Assembly (NCBI GenBank): GCA_003194435.1
Contig: PQXC01000004.1
Span: 60,752-124,751, forward strand
DNA: 64,000 nt
Reading direction: 5' to 3'
Origin: Candidatus Methanophagaceae archaeon
GTDB lineage: Archaea; Halobacteriota; Syntropharchaeia; Alkanophagales; Methanospirareceae
The notes beneath the pieces are model-generated. The model was not told where the DNA came from and did no database searches. It worked only from the letters and a program-made list of their open reading frames with translations. Below, one piece after another: positions 18,330-27,000 of the stretch; the stretch's first letter is position 1, and every line of letters begins with the position of its first letter. The position numbers were made by a program, and so were the translations under genes.

Positions 18330-19574
18330 ATGGTAAATAAGGCTAAAATAATCATAGGTGATAGTCGAAAAATGGAGGAAGTTGAGGACAACAGTGTTGA
18401 CCTCGTAGTTACTTCTCCTCCTTACTGGCATATCAAGGATTACGGAGTAGAAGGGCAAGTTGGATATGGACAAAGTTTACATGAATATCTTAAAGATTTG
18501 TATAGAGTATGGAAAGAATGCTATAGAGTCATAAAATCAGGAAGAAGATTCTGCTTAAATATCGGTGATCAGTTTGCAAGGTCTATAATATATGGGAGGT
18601 ACAAAATTATACCATTACATGCTGAATTTATTGCCCAATGCGAAGATATAGGGTTCGATTATATGGGTGCTATTATATGGCAGAAAAAAACAACAATGAA
18701 CACTACTGGAGGCGCAAATGTGATGGGATCATACCCATATCCACCAAATGGGATGGTAGAGATTGATTATGAATATATTTTGATATTCAAGAAACCGGGA
18801 AAAAGTAAAAAAATCCCTAAAGAGATAAAGAAACAGTCAATGCTTACAAAAGATGAGTGGAAGGAATACTTTTACGGTCACTGGTATTTCAGCGGAGCAA
18901 GACAAATTGAACACGAAGCGATGTTTCCTGATGAATTGCCAAAAAGATGTATAAAGATGTTTACTTTTGTTGGTGATACTGTTCTCGATCCATTCTTAGG
19001 GAGTGGCACAACAGTAAAAGCAGCAATGGAATTAAACAGGAATGCAATCGGATATGAAATTAATGAGAACTTTCTGAATGTAATAAAAGAAAAACTTGGA
19101 TTAAATCGAGGACTGTTAGTTTTTTCAAATAATATCCAGATAATAAAAAGAGCTAAGAAAATAGAGATTGAAGAGATTGACTACAAACCCAAAATTAAAG
19201 ATGCCAGACCGATAATTGATCCAAACAAATTCAATTTCAAAAATAATCGAGTGTATAAAGTCATAGATATAATAGATGAAAGGACAATTAAACTAAATAC
19301 TGGCTTAATTGTTAAAATGTTAGGTGTAAAGATTAGCGACAAAGAAAGAGCCATTAGATATTTAATGGATTATATATTAAAAAAGGATGTTTTTTTGAAA
19401 TTCGATAATGGGACCATTGTGGACAAAGATACAGTTGAAGCATATGTATATCTCAAGAATAGAATATTTGTTAATTCTTACCTTATTAAAGCAGGCATGG
19501 CTGTTGCAGATAGATCGAAAGATTACAAATATAAAAATAAATTTATTAGCATAGAAAGAGAAGTGCATGAATAA
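18330..19574 (+). CDS. Type II DNA methyltransferase (probably CTAG) fused to SNase-like domain
   Basis: Residues 1-260 form a beta-class amino-methyltransferase: catalytic 'TSPPYWHIKDYG' near the start, AdoMet motif 'DPFLGSGTTVKAAMELNR' near residue 230. Residues about 305-415 look like a staphylococcal-nuclease fold: 'YKVIDIIDERTIKL', 'VKMLGVKI', 'AYVYLKNRIFVNSYLIKAGMAVA'. The acidic residue after 'VID' is not in the canonical DGDT form, so nuclease activity is doubtful and DNA binding is likelier. The frame overlaps the MjaI-type endonuclease start (ATGA region). By that partner the target is predicted to be CTAG. ATG at 18330 is preferred over GTG at 18321; a TATATAAG box lies close upstream. 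It is AT-rich relative to its flanks. Confidence 0.82.
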   Translation: MVNKAKIIIGDSRKMEEVEDNSVDLVVTSPPYWHIKDYGVEGQVGYGQSLHEYLKDLYRVWKECYRVIKSGRRFCLNIGDQFARSIIYGRYKIIPLHAEFIAQCEDIGFDYMGAIIWQKKTTMNTTGGANVMGSYPYPPNGMVEIDYEYILIFKKPGKSKKIPKEIKKQSMLTKDEWKEYFYGHWYFSGARQIEHEAMFPDELPKRCIKMFTFVGDTVLDPFLGSGTTVKAAMELNRNAIGYEINENFLNVIKEKLGLNRGLLVFSNNIQIIKRAKKIEIEEIDYKPKIKDARPIIDPNKFNFKNNRVYKVIDIIDERTIKLNTGLIVKMLGVKISDKERAIRYLMDYILKKDVFLKFDNGTIVDKDTVEAYVYLKNRIFVNSYLIKAGMAVADRSKDYKYKNKFISIEREVHE

Positions 19575-19719
19575 TGGCTAAAGAATGGATTTTAAACAGT
19601 GCTATGAATCGCTTTCAATTGAATTTCAAGCGTAATGTTGGTCCTGTCTCAGAAGAAATTAGGAAATGTGCTCCAAAAACGATAGAGGAATGGAGAGAAT
19701 ATTATTTTAAAAATGTTAG
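19574..19719 (+). pseudogene. MjaI-family restriction endonuclease, N-terminal half (split by IS)
   Basis: ATG at 19574 overlaps the methylase stop. The reading 'MAKEWILNSAMNRFQLN' and 'VGPVSEEIRKCAPKTIEEW' is the N-terminus of the MjaI (CTAG) endonuclease family as I know it. At 19720 the frame runs into the IS701 element and stops at 19750 after ten element-derived codons. Removing the element plus one TTAG copy restores a continuous frame with the segment at 21377-21866, giving about 211 residues. The gene is too short for the ORF track and is inactive as it stands. Confidence 0.82.
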
Positions 19720-21372
19720 CTTGACTTTGTCAAATTACCTTAAGAATTAAGAACCGTAAGTTTAATAAGTACTTGGCACTAACAACGATGATACAATATG
19801 ATCATGAAATTGTCTCTTAGTGACTTAAGGGTAGTTACAGGAGAGCTAAAAGTTTTTTATAGCTCCTTCAGCGATTTTTTCAGGAATAGAACGCGAAGTG
19901 TGTTAAAGCAGGCGTTTCAATATTTACAAGGGCAAATAATGGTAAATGAGCGTGGGAACATGACGAATATCGAAAAAGTTGTCCCGGATTGCAATCACCA
20001 ATCGCTTCAGCATTTCATCTCCAATTCGCAATGGGACGAGGAAGGAGTTATCAGCGAGATTCAGAGGCAGGTCAGTGAGTTGATAGGAAATCCCGTTCAT
20101 GGTTCTGTTCATCTTGACGAATCAGGGTTCCTTAAGAGCGGTGATAGCTCTGTGGGCGTGAAGCGTCAGTATTGCGGGCGATTCGGGAAGGTGGAAAACT
20201 GTCAAGTCGGTGTGTTCCTGGGCTATGCACTCTGGAACCGTCGAACGTTGATAGACAAGCGATTATATCTTCCCGAAGATTGGGCGAATGACCCGGTTCG
20301 CAGAGAGCGGTGTGGTGTTCCTGATAACATCACATTCAAAACGAAGGCAGAGCTGGGATTAGAGATGCTGTTAGCGGCTAGGGAGCGAGGCGTTCCTTTT
20401 GCATGGATCGGTATGGACTGCTTCTACGGGCAGCAGTCGTGGTTCCTCGACCGCCTCGATAGCGAAAGCTTACTCTACATCGCAGACGTTCCGAGCGACA
20501 CGAGGGTATGGCTGGAACGTCCAGAGGTCGAAGTCCCGATAAGGAAGGGGAAGCAAGGTCGTCACCCCACGCGGAAGCAGGTTGTCGAAGGAGAGCCAGT
20601 CGAAGTGCGGAAGTTAGTGGAAGAGCTGCCAGAAGATGCCTGGAACCATATTTTCCTGAGGGACAGTGAGAGGAAGGAGATATGGTGTGACATGGCATGT
20701 TTACGCATCTACCAGGTTCGCAACGGGCTGCCTGGACCCGAATCATGGCTCATACTCAGAAAAGAGGAGAACGGGGAGAAAAAGTATCAATTCTCAAATG
20801 CTTCACCCAATACTAAGATGAACAGGCTCGCAGAGATGTCTTGCAGCCGCTACTGGATAGAAAGAGCGCTGGAAGATGCAAAAGGAGAGGTGAGTATGGC
20901 GGAATATGAGGTGAGAGGCTGGCTCGGCTGGCATCATCACATGACAATGGTCCTGTTGGCGATGCTCTTCCTGTTAACCCTGCAAGTGAAATGGAAAGAC
21001 AAAGCCCCAATGCTGACGATACAGGATGTCAGAGAGATTCTGGAAGTGATATTGCCAAAGAGGAGAATAACGGAGAAGGAGATACTTGAGATCGTTAAGC
21101 GGAAGCATAAAGCGAGGGAATCCGCAAGGAAGTCTCACCATAAGCGGAAGAGCAAACCAAACTAAGAATATTTTGATGTTTTTCATGCAATCTAAGCACG
21201 TTTAGTTAGGACTATCTCAAGATTTTGAAGATTGATATCTTTCTCCTTTTATTCCCGTGGAAATTGCTATCCAGTTTGTCTGGTATCTCAGATTGTTTGC
21301 GGCTAATCTGAAATAATAGGTTGGGAAACGCATAAAATTAAGTAGCTTTATTTATAAAATGACAAAGTCAAG
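19720..21372 (+). mobile_element. IS701-family insertion sequence, complete
   Basis: The element is 1653 bases. Its ends are perfect 13-base inverted repeats, CTTGACTTTGTCA at 19720-19732 and TGACAAAGTCAAG at 21360-21372, with weaker matching for a few bases inside. It is bordered by a direct TTAG on each side (19716-19719 and 21373-21376). A 4-base YTAR duplication is the known habit of the IS701 family. One intact transposase gene fills most of it. The clean ends, intact gene and perfect rejoining of the target gene indicate a recent insertion. Confidence 0.92.
19798..21165 (+). CDS. IS701-family transposase
   Basis: The 455-residue DDE-type transposase has the IS701 signatures 'NHQSLQHFISNSQWDEE' and 'VHLDESGFLKSGDSSVGVKRQYCG' with its first Asp, 'GMDCFYGQ' with the second, and a late 'WIERALEDAKGEV' region with the Glu. 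It is uninterrupted and ends with a very basic tail. The ATG at 19798 lies 78 bases inside the left end. Transposition by this protein is probably possible today. Confidence 0.92.
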   Translation: MIMKLSLSDLRVVTGELKVFYSSFSDFFRNRTRSVLKQAFQYLQGQIMVNERGNMTNIEKVVPDCNHQSLQHFISNSQWDEEGVISEIQRQVSELIGNPVHGSVHLDESGFLKSGDSSVGVKRQYCGRFGKVENCQVGVFLGYALWNRRTLIDKRLYLPEDWANDPVRRERCGVPDNITFKTKAELGLEMLLAARERGVPFAWIGMDCFYGQQSWFLDRLDSESLLYIADVPSDTRVWLERPEVEVPIRKGKQGRHPTRKQVVEGEPVEVRKLVEELPEDAWNHIFLRDSERKEIWCDMACLRIYQVRNGLPGPESWLILRKEENGEKKYQFSNASPNTKMNRLAEMSCSRYWIERALEDAKGEVSMAEYEVRGWLGWHHHMTMVLLAMLFLLTLQVKWKDKAPMLTIQDVREILEVILPKRRITEKEILEIVKRKHKARESARKSHHKRKSKPN

Positions 21373-21376
21373 TTAG

Positions 21377-21866
21377 ATCAAAGGAGCATATCAAAGAGTT
21401 AGGACGAAAATTGTATATCAAAATATCAGAGGTGATTTCCGCCGAGATTGAGGAGATTACAGAGGAGGATTGCATAGAATATATGGTTAAGATGGTAATA
21501 GATCGGACTTTTGACGGCTACATGACTGAGATTAAAACAATTTATGGACAGTTAGAAAAAATACTGGGTGTTAAGATTCATCCAGCACCAGATGAATGGG
21601 ATAGATTATACGCTGTAGATTTTTATATCAAAATTAATGGTAACTATATCGGACTTCAGATTAAACCCGCTGGTGGTGTTTCCCATATACCTCAGATATT
21701 TAAGGAACATGTATTCCAAAAAGTTTCACACCAGAAATTTACTGAGAAATATGGAGGCAAGGTGTTTTATGTTATATCAATAAAAGAAGGCGGAAAAAAG
21801 AGAATATACAATATGGAAGTAATTGATGAAATAAAGCATGAAATGGAACGGTTGAAAGGCAAATAA
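21377..21866 (+). pseudogene. MjaI-family restriction endonuclease, C-terminal half (split by IS)
   Basis: The frame after the right-hand TTAG begins 'SKEHIKELGRKLYIKISEV' and continues 'EIEEITEEDCIEYMV', 'IYGQLEKILGVKI', 'WDRLYAVDFYIKINGNYIGLQIKP' and 'GGKVFYVISIKEGGKK'. The segment 'VDFYIK...LQIKP' looks like the PD-(D/E)xK-type catalytic strand pair. The ORF track starts at TTG 21411, but the homologous frame runs from 21377. Without its N-terminal 49 residues and its promoter it is unlikely to make active enzyme. Confidence 0.82.
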
Positions 21867-21940
21867 TATGGGGCTTTGGGCAACTATGCTACAATTATGA
21901 TGCTAAAAGAGATTGAATGGACGATAGCCAATAGCATAAT

Positions 21941-22561
21941 TTAACCTTCGCGCTTACCGAGTTCAAAGGCGCGTCTGTTGACGTCCAGAAACTTCGCGGG
22001 CACGGACTCTGTAAGCGACTCGATGAGCATCTCTTCCCGTAATGGAATATATTTAGAGAGCGCACCTAACATCACGACGTTCATCGTCTGCGGATTGCCC
22101 GCTTTGACTGCCAGTTTTGTCGCATCAAAAGTTTTGATGCCCCGGCAAATTCGCTGGAGTGGCGCAAGAATCTCTTCCAACGGTGGATACTTCGATTGAC
22201 CTGAGGTCACCGTACTTGGGAGGACGGGTTTGGTATTCACAAGTGCGACACCATCTTTAGATAGGTAATGGGCATACCGCAGAGCTTCGGCGGGCTCGAG
22301 AGCTACCAAAATGTCTGCTCCTCCGACTGGCACCAGTGGACCGAACATGCATCCTATCCTGAGGTGGTTAATCACACTGCCTCCACGATGCGCCATCCCA
22401 TGCGTCTCGGCACTCCTTACAGGTAAGCCTGCCTTAAGCGCCGCCTTACCAATTATACTGGAGAGCAGGATTACTCCCTGGCCACCAACACCAACCACAA
22501 CAATATCACACTCTGATGTCTTTGTCTTGGTTTTTGTCTTCATCTTCATCTTCATCTTCAT
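21941..22561 (-). CDS. iorB: Indolepyruvate ferredoxin oxidoreductase, beta subunit
   Basis: The 206-residue protein has the gamma-type oxidoreductase fold: 'DIVVVGVGGQGVILLSSIIGKAAL', 'ETHGMAHRGGSVINHLRIG' and 'ADILVALEPAEALRYA'. It overlaps iorA by 4 bases (ATGA). It assists IorA in turning arylpyruvates into arylacetyl-CoA with ferredoxin as electron carrier, or in the reverse direction. The N-terminus is unusual: four Lys-Met and several Lys-Thr dipeptides encoded by ATGAAG and ACAAAG-type hexamers precede the fold. Because every ATG in the repeat could start translation, the true start is uncertain. Confidence 0.92.
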   Translation of the reverse strand: MKMKMKMKTKTKTKTSECDIVVVGVGGQGVILLSSIIGKAALKAGLPVRSAETHGMAHRGGSVINHLRIGCMFGPLVPVGGADILVALEPAEALRYAHYLSKDGVALVNTKPVLPSTVTSGQSKYPPLEEILAPLQRICRGIKTFDATKLAVKAGNPQTMNVVMLGALSKYIPLREEMLIESLTESVPAKFLDVNRRAFELGKREG

Positions 22562-24363
22562 TTGACCATCTCGATGGCATCATTGGGACAGATCTGGGCA
22601 CATACCCCGCACCCGGTACAGAGCGAGTTGATTCGAGCACTATCCCCGTCGAACTCGATTGCAGGACAGCCAAACTCCACACACTCACGGCAGCCTGTGC
22701 AATTCTCGTTAACCATGAATGGCTTTCGCATTATGCCTGCTCGTCTCTCGTTTATCACGCATGCCCGCTTTACTATGACCACAGATAGTCCCTGATAATC
22801 CCTCGCCCTCTTGAAGGTCTCGATTGTCGCTTTAACATTGTAAGGATCTACAGTCTCGACAAAGTCTGCACCCAGTGCTCTGGCGAGAGCCTCAAACGAT
22901 ACAGATTTTGTTTTATCACCGCTTGCAGTAACGCCTGTTCCGGGATGAGGCTGATGTCCGGTCATCGCTGTGGTCGAGTTATCCAGTATAGCGACAGTTA
23001 TCTTAGCCTTATTGTAAACAGCGTTGAGTAATCCGGGTAAACCGGTATGCAGGAAAGTCGAGTCGCCAATACTACAACATATATCCCGCTCCTCGCCACT
23101 AAACCGGATTCCGCAGCCGATGGTTATGCTGGAGCCCATACAGAGACATGTATCTATGGTTCCCATGTCAACAGCCAGCGTGTAGCACCCAATATCACTG
23201 GGAAAGATTGCATCCGTCCCAAATGCTTCCCTCATTGCATAGTATGCCGCTCTATGACCACAGCCAGGACAGAGTGCCGGGGGTCTGGGCGGCAGGATTG
23301 CAGCGGCTTCTCTCAAAGATTGAGATGGCGGTTCCACTAACGGTAGAGAAGCCATGTCTGCGATGGCATTTCTGACAATATAGGGGTCCAGTTCTCCTTC
23401 CCGCGGGATGTGACCCGACCTCTTGCCCAGGATCTCAATATCAGGATTGTGCACTCTTGCTACCCTTTCTACATATTCCTCCAGCACGGGTTCCAATTCC
23501 TCGATTACCATCACTTTACTGACATGCCTGATGAACTCGGAACACAAACCCTCAGGAGGTGGAAAGGTGCCGATTCGCAGAAAGGAAATATCCGCTTCCG
23601 CTTCCAGTTGTTTTATCGCTTCCTCGGCGTAGAGACTCGAAATCCCAGATGCAATGACGCCCAGCTCGCTCCGTCCCTGTAACACAAGCTGGTTCCAGGG
23701 CGATTTTTCCAGCGCTGACTTGATTGCATCCTGTTTCTCGAGAAGCACGGAATGGCGTGGTCGGGCATGTGCGGGAAGAGCAACCCATCTGGCTGGATTC
23801 TTCAAGAACTGAGGAGTAGCCCGAGTTTCTTTTGGTTGCCCTACTTCCACATCGGCTCTGGCATGAGAGACACGTGTAGTGGATCTGAGAAGGACGGGCA
23901 ACTCCAGCTCCTCAGAGAGTTCAAAGGCGTAGATGGTCATATCTCTTGCCTCCTGTGGGTCTGCAGGGTCCAGACAGGGGATACAGGCAAACTGGGCATA
24001 GCGTCTCGAGTCCTGCTCGTTCTGTGATGAATAGCAGAACGGGTCATCGGAGACGATCACTACAAGTCCGCCCCTCACACCGGTGTATGCCAGCGTCATA
24101 AAAGGGTCCGCAGCGACGTTCAAGCCTACATGTTTCATGACAGCAGCAGCTCTCATTCCCGTCCATGACGACCCGATGGCAACTTCCAAAGCAGCCTTCT
24201 CGTTGACCGACCACTCTACATGGAGGTCATACTTCTTAGCGAGAGGCGCCAGAATCTCCACAACCTCGGATGCGGGTGTCCCGGGATAACTGGCAACCAC
24301 ACGGGCACCTGCCTCAAGGATACCTCTTGCAATCGCAGCATTCCCAAGCAAATATTCTCTCAT
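22558..24363 (-). CDS. iorA: Indolepyruvate ferredoxin oxidoreductase, alpha subunit
   Basis: From ATG 24363 (AAAGGAG 7 bases upstream) the protein has 601 residues. Order of parts: pyrimidine-binding domain ('ASYPGTPASEVVEI', 'EWSVNEKAALEVAIG'), middle domain, then the TPP domain with 'CPGCGHRAAYYAMRE' and 'IGDSTFLHTGLPGLLNAVYNKA', and a C-terminal two-cluster ferredoxin ('CTGCRECVEFGCPAIEF' and 'CTGCGVCAQICPNDAI'). It acts on aryl 2-oxo acids and pairs with IorB. With the PaaK ligases and the Liv importer it fits aromatic acid uptake and conversion. A TATA-like TTAAATATATATG lies about 40 bases upstream. Confidence 0.93.
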   Translation of the reverse strand: MREYLLGNAAIARGILEAGARVVASYPGTPASEVVEILAPLAKKYDLHVEWSVNEKAALEVAIGSSWTGMRAAAVMKHVGLNVAADPFMTLAYTGVRGGLVVIVSDDPFCYSSQNEQDSRRYAQFACIPCLDPADPQEARDMTIYAFELSEELELPVLLRSTTRVSHARADVEVGQPKETRATPQFLKNPARWVALPAHARPRHSVLLEKQDAIKSALEKSPWNQLVLQGRSELGVIASGISSLYAEEAIKQLEAEADISFLRIGTFPPPEGLCSEFIRHVSKVMVIEELEPVLEEYVERVARVHNPDIEILGKRSGHIPREGELDPYIVRNAIADMASLPLVEPPSQSLREAAAILPPRPPALCPGCGHRAAYYAMREAFGTDAIFPSDIGCYTLAVDMGTIDTCLCMGSSITIGCGIRFSGEERDICCSIGDSTFLHTGLPGLLNAVYNKAKITVAILDNSTTAMTGHQPHPGTGVTASGDKTKSVSFEALARALGADFVETVDPYNVKATIETFKRARDYQGLSVVIVKRACVINERRAGIMRKPFMVNENCTGCRECVEFGCPAIEFDGDSARINSLCTGCGVCAQICPNDAIEMVK

Positions 24364-24498
24364 AACAATACTCCTTTGTAAGATATTTAGCATATATATT
24401 TAAGAGCGAGTGAAAGAGATATCTGGAAAGGAGACATTTATAAAATAAAGCTATTACTATTGGGATTATAACCTTAAGGAAATAGGACAGAGTAAGAG

Positions 24499-24705
24499 AT
24501 GAGCAGAGGCGAGATCGAAGTGGAGATACGCATAGATGGTGAGGAGATAGAGGTAAACAGGTTCGTACAGGAGATGATGGGGAATGCGATTGCCGGTGCG
24601 ATATCTGCGTTAAAGGGTGTAAGAATGGACTGGAATGAGCTAAAGATAACTGTGAATCGCAATCGCAGCGCAAATACAAATACGAACACGAATCACGTGG
24701 AATAG
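24499..24705 (+). CDS. Small conserved-looking protein of unknown function
   Basis: This 68-residue protein is of unknown family. It begins with a beta-like acidic strand pair ('EIEVEIRIDGEEIEV'), a helix 'MMGNAIAGAISALKGV' and a last strand 'ELKITVNR', and ends with an Asn-Thr repeat encoded by AATACA/AACACG-like hexamers. A TATA-like CATTTATAAAATAAAG lies about 55 bases upstream, and GAG stands before the ATG. It is divergent from iorA. The strand-helix-strand order, not the repeat tail, makes it look like a real gene. Confidence 0.5.
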   Translation: MSRGEIEVEIRIDGEEIEVNRFVQEMMGNAIAGAISALKGVRMDWNELKITVNRNRSANTNTNTNHVE

Positions 24706-24775
24706 AATAGAGAATAGAGTTTCACATTCACATTCTCTCCCTCACCCACCAGGTCTCTGAATCAAATTATGTTAG

Positions 24776-26656
24776 TCATCCATGTATTAGCATCACTATC
24801 AGATAAAGAGCGAAGAATAGCAACACCACCAATACTGCGATTCCTACTCCTATAGTCAATTTCTCCGCTGGTTCCACTATCACTCGCTGCTCCACCCTCT
24901 CTGGATGATGATAATGATTAAGATTTAGAGGCAGGTGTTTTGCCACCCTCGCACCAGTCGTGGACAGCTGTATTAATGATGCACCTACCGGATTCCGGCT
25001 GAACCATACGAGCGAATCAGCGATTCTCTTCAGTTTGGTGTCAATAGCACCTGCGAAACTCATAAGTGGCTGTTCACAGAACCATATAACCCTCCTGCCC
25101 GCCTTTCTATACAGGTGATCAAAGTCAAGAGTTATCTTCTCATGAGGTGCGAAGTATCCCAGCATGAAGAACAGGAAGAGCGTCATCAGCACCAGTTCCA
25201 TCGTTCCTAAGGTGTGCCCTGGAGCAAACGCTTCGTAACTGAACGCAGCATCGCGGAAGGGTAATATCGTGTAAAGCAACTTTGGATATACCCCAATAGC
25301 CATACAGAGAAAAGCGGTAACGCACATCGGAACGAGCATGGCTAATGGCGCTTCCTTCGCTTCTATCTGCTCGTTCTTAGCGAAAAAGGCGAAATAGGTG
25401 AGTTTTATAAATGATATTAGCGTGCCCACCGAAGCCAGCATCAAAGCAAGTGCGACTATGTGCATCCCTTTCAGTTCCGCGGCGTGAATTATCATACCCT
25501 TGCTTATGTAGCCATTGAAGCCCACAACACCGGAGATAGAAAGCGCTGCTATCACGCACGTTATCGTCGTTATCGGCATCTTCCTCGCAAGTCCGCCCAT
25601 ATCGGTGAGATTGTTCTTTCCCGTCCGGTATATTATTGCGCCCATGCACATGAACAGCGTGGTCTTGAACAACAGGTTATTGAAAAGATGCGCAATAGCG
25701 CCGTCTAACGCTAATTTCTCCACCAGTGTTCCCGTAGCCGTAGCCGTGGCGGCGGTGTGCAGTCCCAGTCCCATAACGCCCATTCCCACTCCTGCCATTC
25801 CCACGCCCGCCACCATATAGCCTAACTGGCTCACAATATGATAAGAGAGGAGTTTCCTCACATCGTTCTGCAATATTGCAAATATAACGCCGTAGAGCGC
25901 CATCACACCGCCCATGTATGCTACCGCTTCTACACCGGAGAAAGTCCTCGCAAGCATGTATATACCCGTCTTCGTCGTGAATATGGAGAGGAAAATGGTG
26001 CCACCTATCGTCGCTTTCGGATATGCATCCGGTATCCATGTATGTAGCGGTATGAACCCTGCGTTTACGCCTATCCCTGCGAGCAACAGGAAGTACCCTA
26101 TGCCCGGTTCTATCGGTCCCACTGCAATAGAACCACCTGATACAGAGTAATGTATTATTATCCCTGCAAGAGTGAGACACCCGCCAAATATATGATACAG
26201 GATATAACGCATCCCAGCATCTATCGAGCGCTTTGTGCGTTCATACCATATCAAACCAAGGGAAGAGAAACTCATTATCTCAAGGAAGATGAAGAGCGTG
26301 AAGAAATCGCCCGCGAATACCGCACCCAGTGCACTGCCCATATATAGCAATCCGCACACATATTGACCCGCCTCCTTTATCGTGCTGAGCCCGTATATTA
26401 TCGCACCACCGCCCGCTAACGCGAATATATACCCCATTATCATGCTGAGCCTATCAGCACGCAATAATGTCAGTTCAATTCCCGGGAAGACGGGAATTAT
26501 CCAGCTGGTATGGGGTTGTATCAATGCAACGCATAGAAGCCCAAAAACGGCTAAAGCAACGAGAAAAATCTTCCTCACTTTTCCACTACCCAGTAGCGGT
26601 ACCAATGCCGCACCGAGATAATAGATGAGGAAAGGTGGTATATCGAACTCAATCAT
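24776..26656 (-). CDS. NuoL/MrpD-like ion-translocating membrane subunit, copy 1
   Basis: The 626-residue protein has about 15 membrane segments of the complex I/Mrp antiporter (proton_antipo_M) fold. The conserved Glu of the fifth helix stands in 'FIFLEIMSFSSLGLIWY' and the channel Lys/His region in 'YPKATIGGTIFLSIFTTKTG'. A soluble-looking C-terminal section 'RVIWFCEQPLMSFAGAID', then 'WFSRNPVGASLIQ', precedes a last helix. Compared with its two paralogues, it carries about 23 extra low-complexity residues (Gly/Val/Met then Ala/Thr repeats) before 'DGAIAHLFNNLLF'. It overlaps the 71-residue gene by 8 bases. No hydrogenase or complex I catalytic subunit is in view, so the electron donor is unknown. 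Confidence 0.85.
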   Translation of the reverse strand: MIEFDIPPFLIYYLGAALVPLLGSGKVRKIFLVALAVFGLLCVALIQPHTSWIIPVFPGIELTLLRADRLSMIMGYIFALAGGGAIIYGLSTIKEAGQYVCGLLYMGSALGAVFAGDFFTLFIFLEIMSFSSLGLIWYERTKRSIDAGMRYILYHIFGGCLTLAGIIIHYSVSGGSIAVGPIEPGIGYFLLLAGIGVNAGFIPLHTWIPDAYPKATIGGTIFLSIFTTKTGIYMLARTFSGVEAVAYMGGVMALYGVIFAILQNDVRKLLSYHIVSQLGYMVAGVGMAGVGMGVMGLGLHTAATATATGTLVEKLALDGAIAHLFNNLLFKTTLFMCMGAIIYRTGKNNLTDMGGLARKMPITTITCVIAALSISGVVGFNGYISKGMIIHAAELKGMHIVALALMLASVGTLISFIKLTYFAFFAKNEQIEAKEAPLAMLVPMCVTAFLCMAIGVYPKLLYTILPFRDAAFSYEAFAPGHTLGTMELVLMTLFLFFMLGYFAPHEKITLDFDHLYRKAGRRVIWFCEQPLMSFAGAIDTKLKRIADSLVWFSRNPVGASLIQLSTTGARVAKHLPLNLNHYHHPERVEQRVIVEPAEKLTIGVGIAVLVVLLFFALYLIVMLIHG

Positions 26657-26864
26657 CTTGCTTACCCTCTTTCTGTATGAGGGACAGTATCTTAGCTGTT
26701 ATCATGAATAGACTTACTCCTATCGCTCCGTATAGAAACCCTTCTAAAAGTTCTGAATGTTCAGAATGCAGCACAAATACGGATACCGCAGATACCACCA
26801 GCGCCACACATACAATAATTATCAGCAATCCTCTCAGGACCTTCACCTTTTTATCCATCTCCAA
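26649..26864 (-). CDS. Small two-helix membrane protein of antiporter cluster
   Basis: The 71-residue protein has two hydrophobic segments ('GLLIIIVCVALVVSAVSVFV' and 'GFLYGAIGVSLFMITAKIL') and a charged tail. The second segment has the same pattern (YG..G..L.I...K.L) as the 84-residue protein at 32000-32254. Each stands directly 5' of a large antiporter-like gene, and this one overlaps copy 1 by 8 bases. It is probably a MrpC/F-like accessory subunit or a novel one; I know no family name. Confidence 0.65.
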   Translation of the reverse strand: MEMDKKVKVLRGLLIIIVCVALVVSAVSVFVLHSEHSELLEGFLYGAIGVSLFMITAKILSLIQKEGKQDD

Positions 26865-27000
26865 TCCTGCCCCATAACTCCATTCCGTTAATAGTGCTCT
26901 AAATTAAAATTGAGTTCAACTTATATAAATAATGATGCTTTTACTTATCTTAGCATTACGATGAAATGCGGAGATGAGCGAAAGATGTTTCGTTTTCTTG

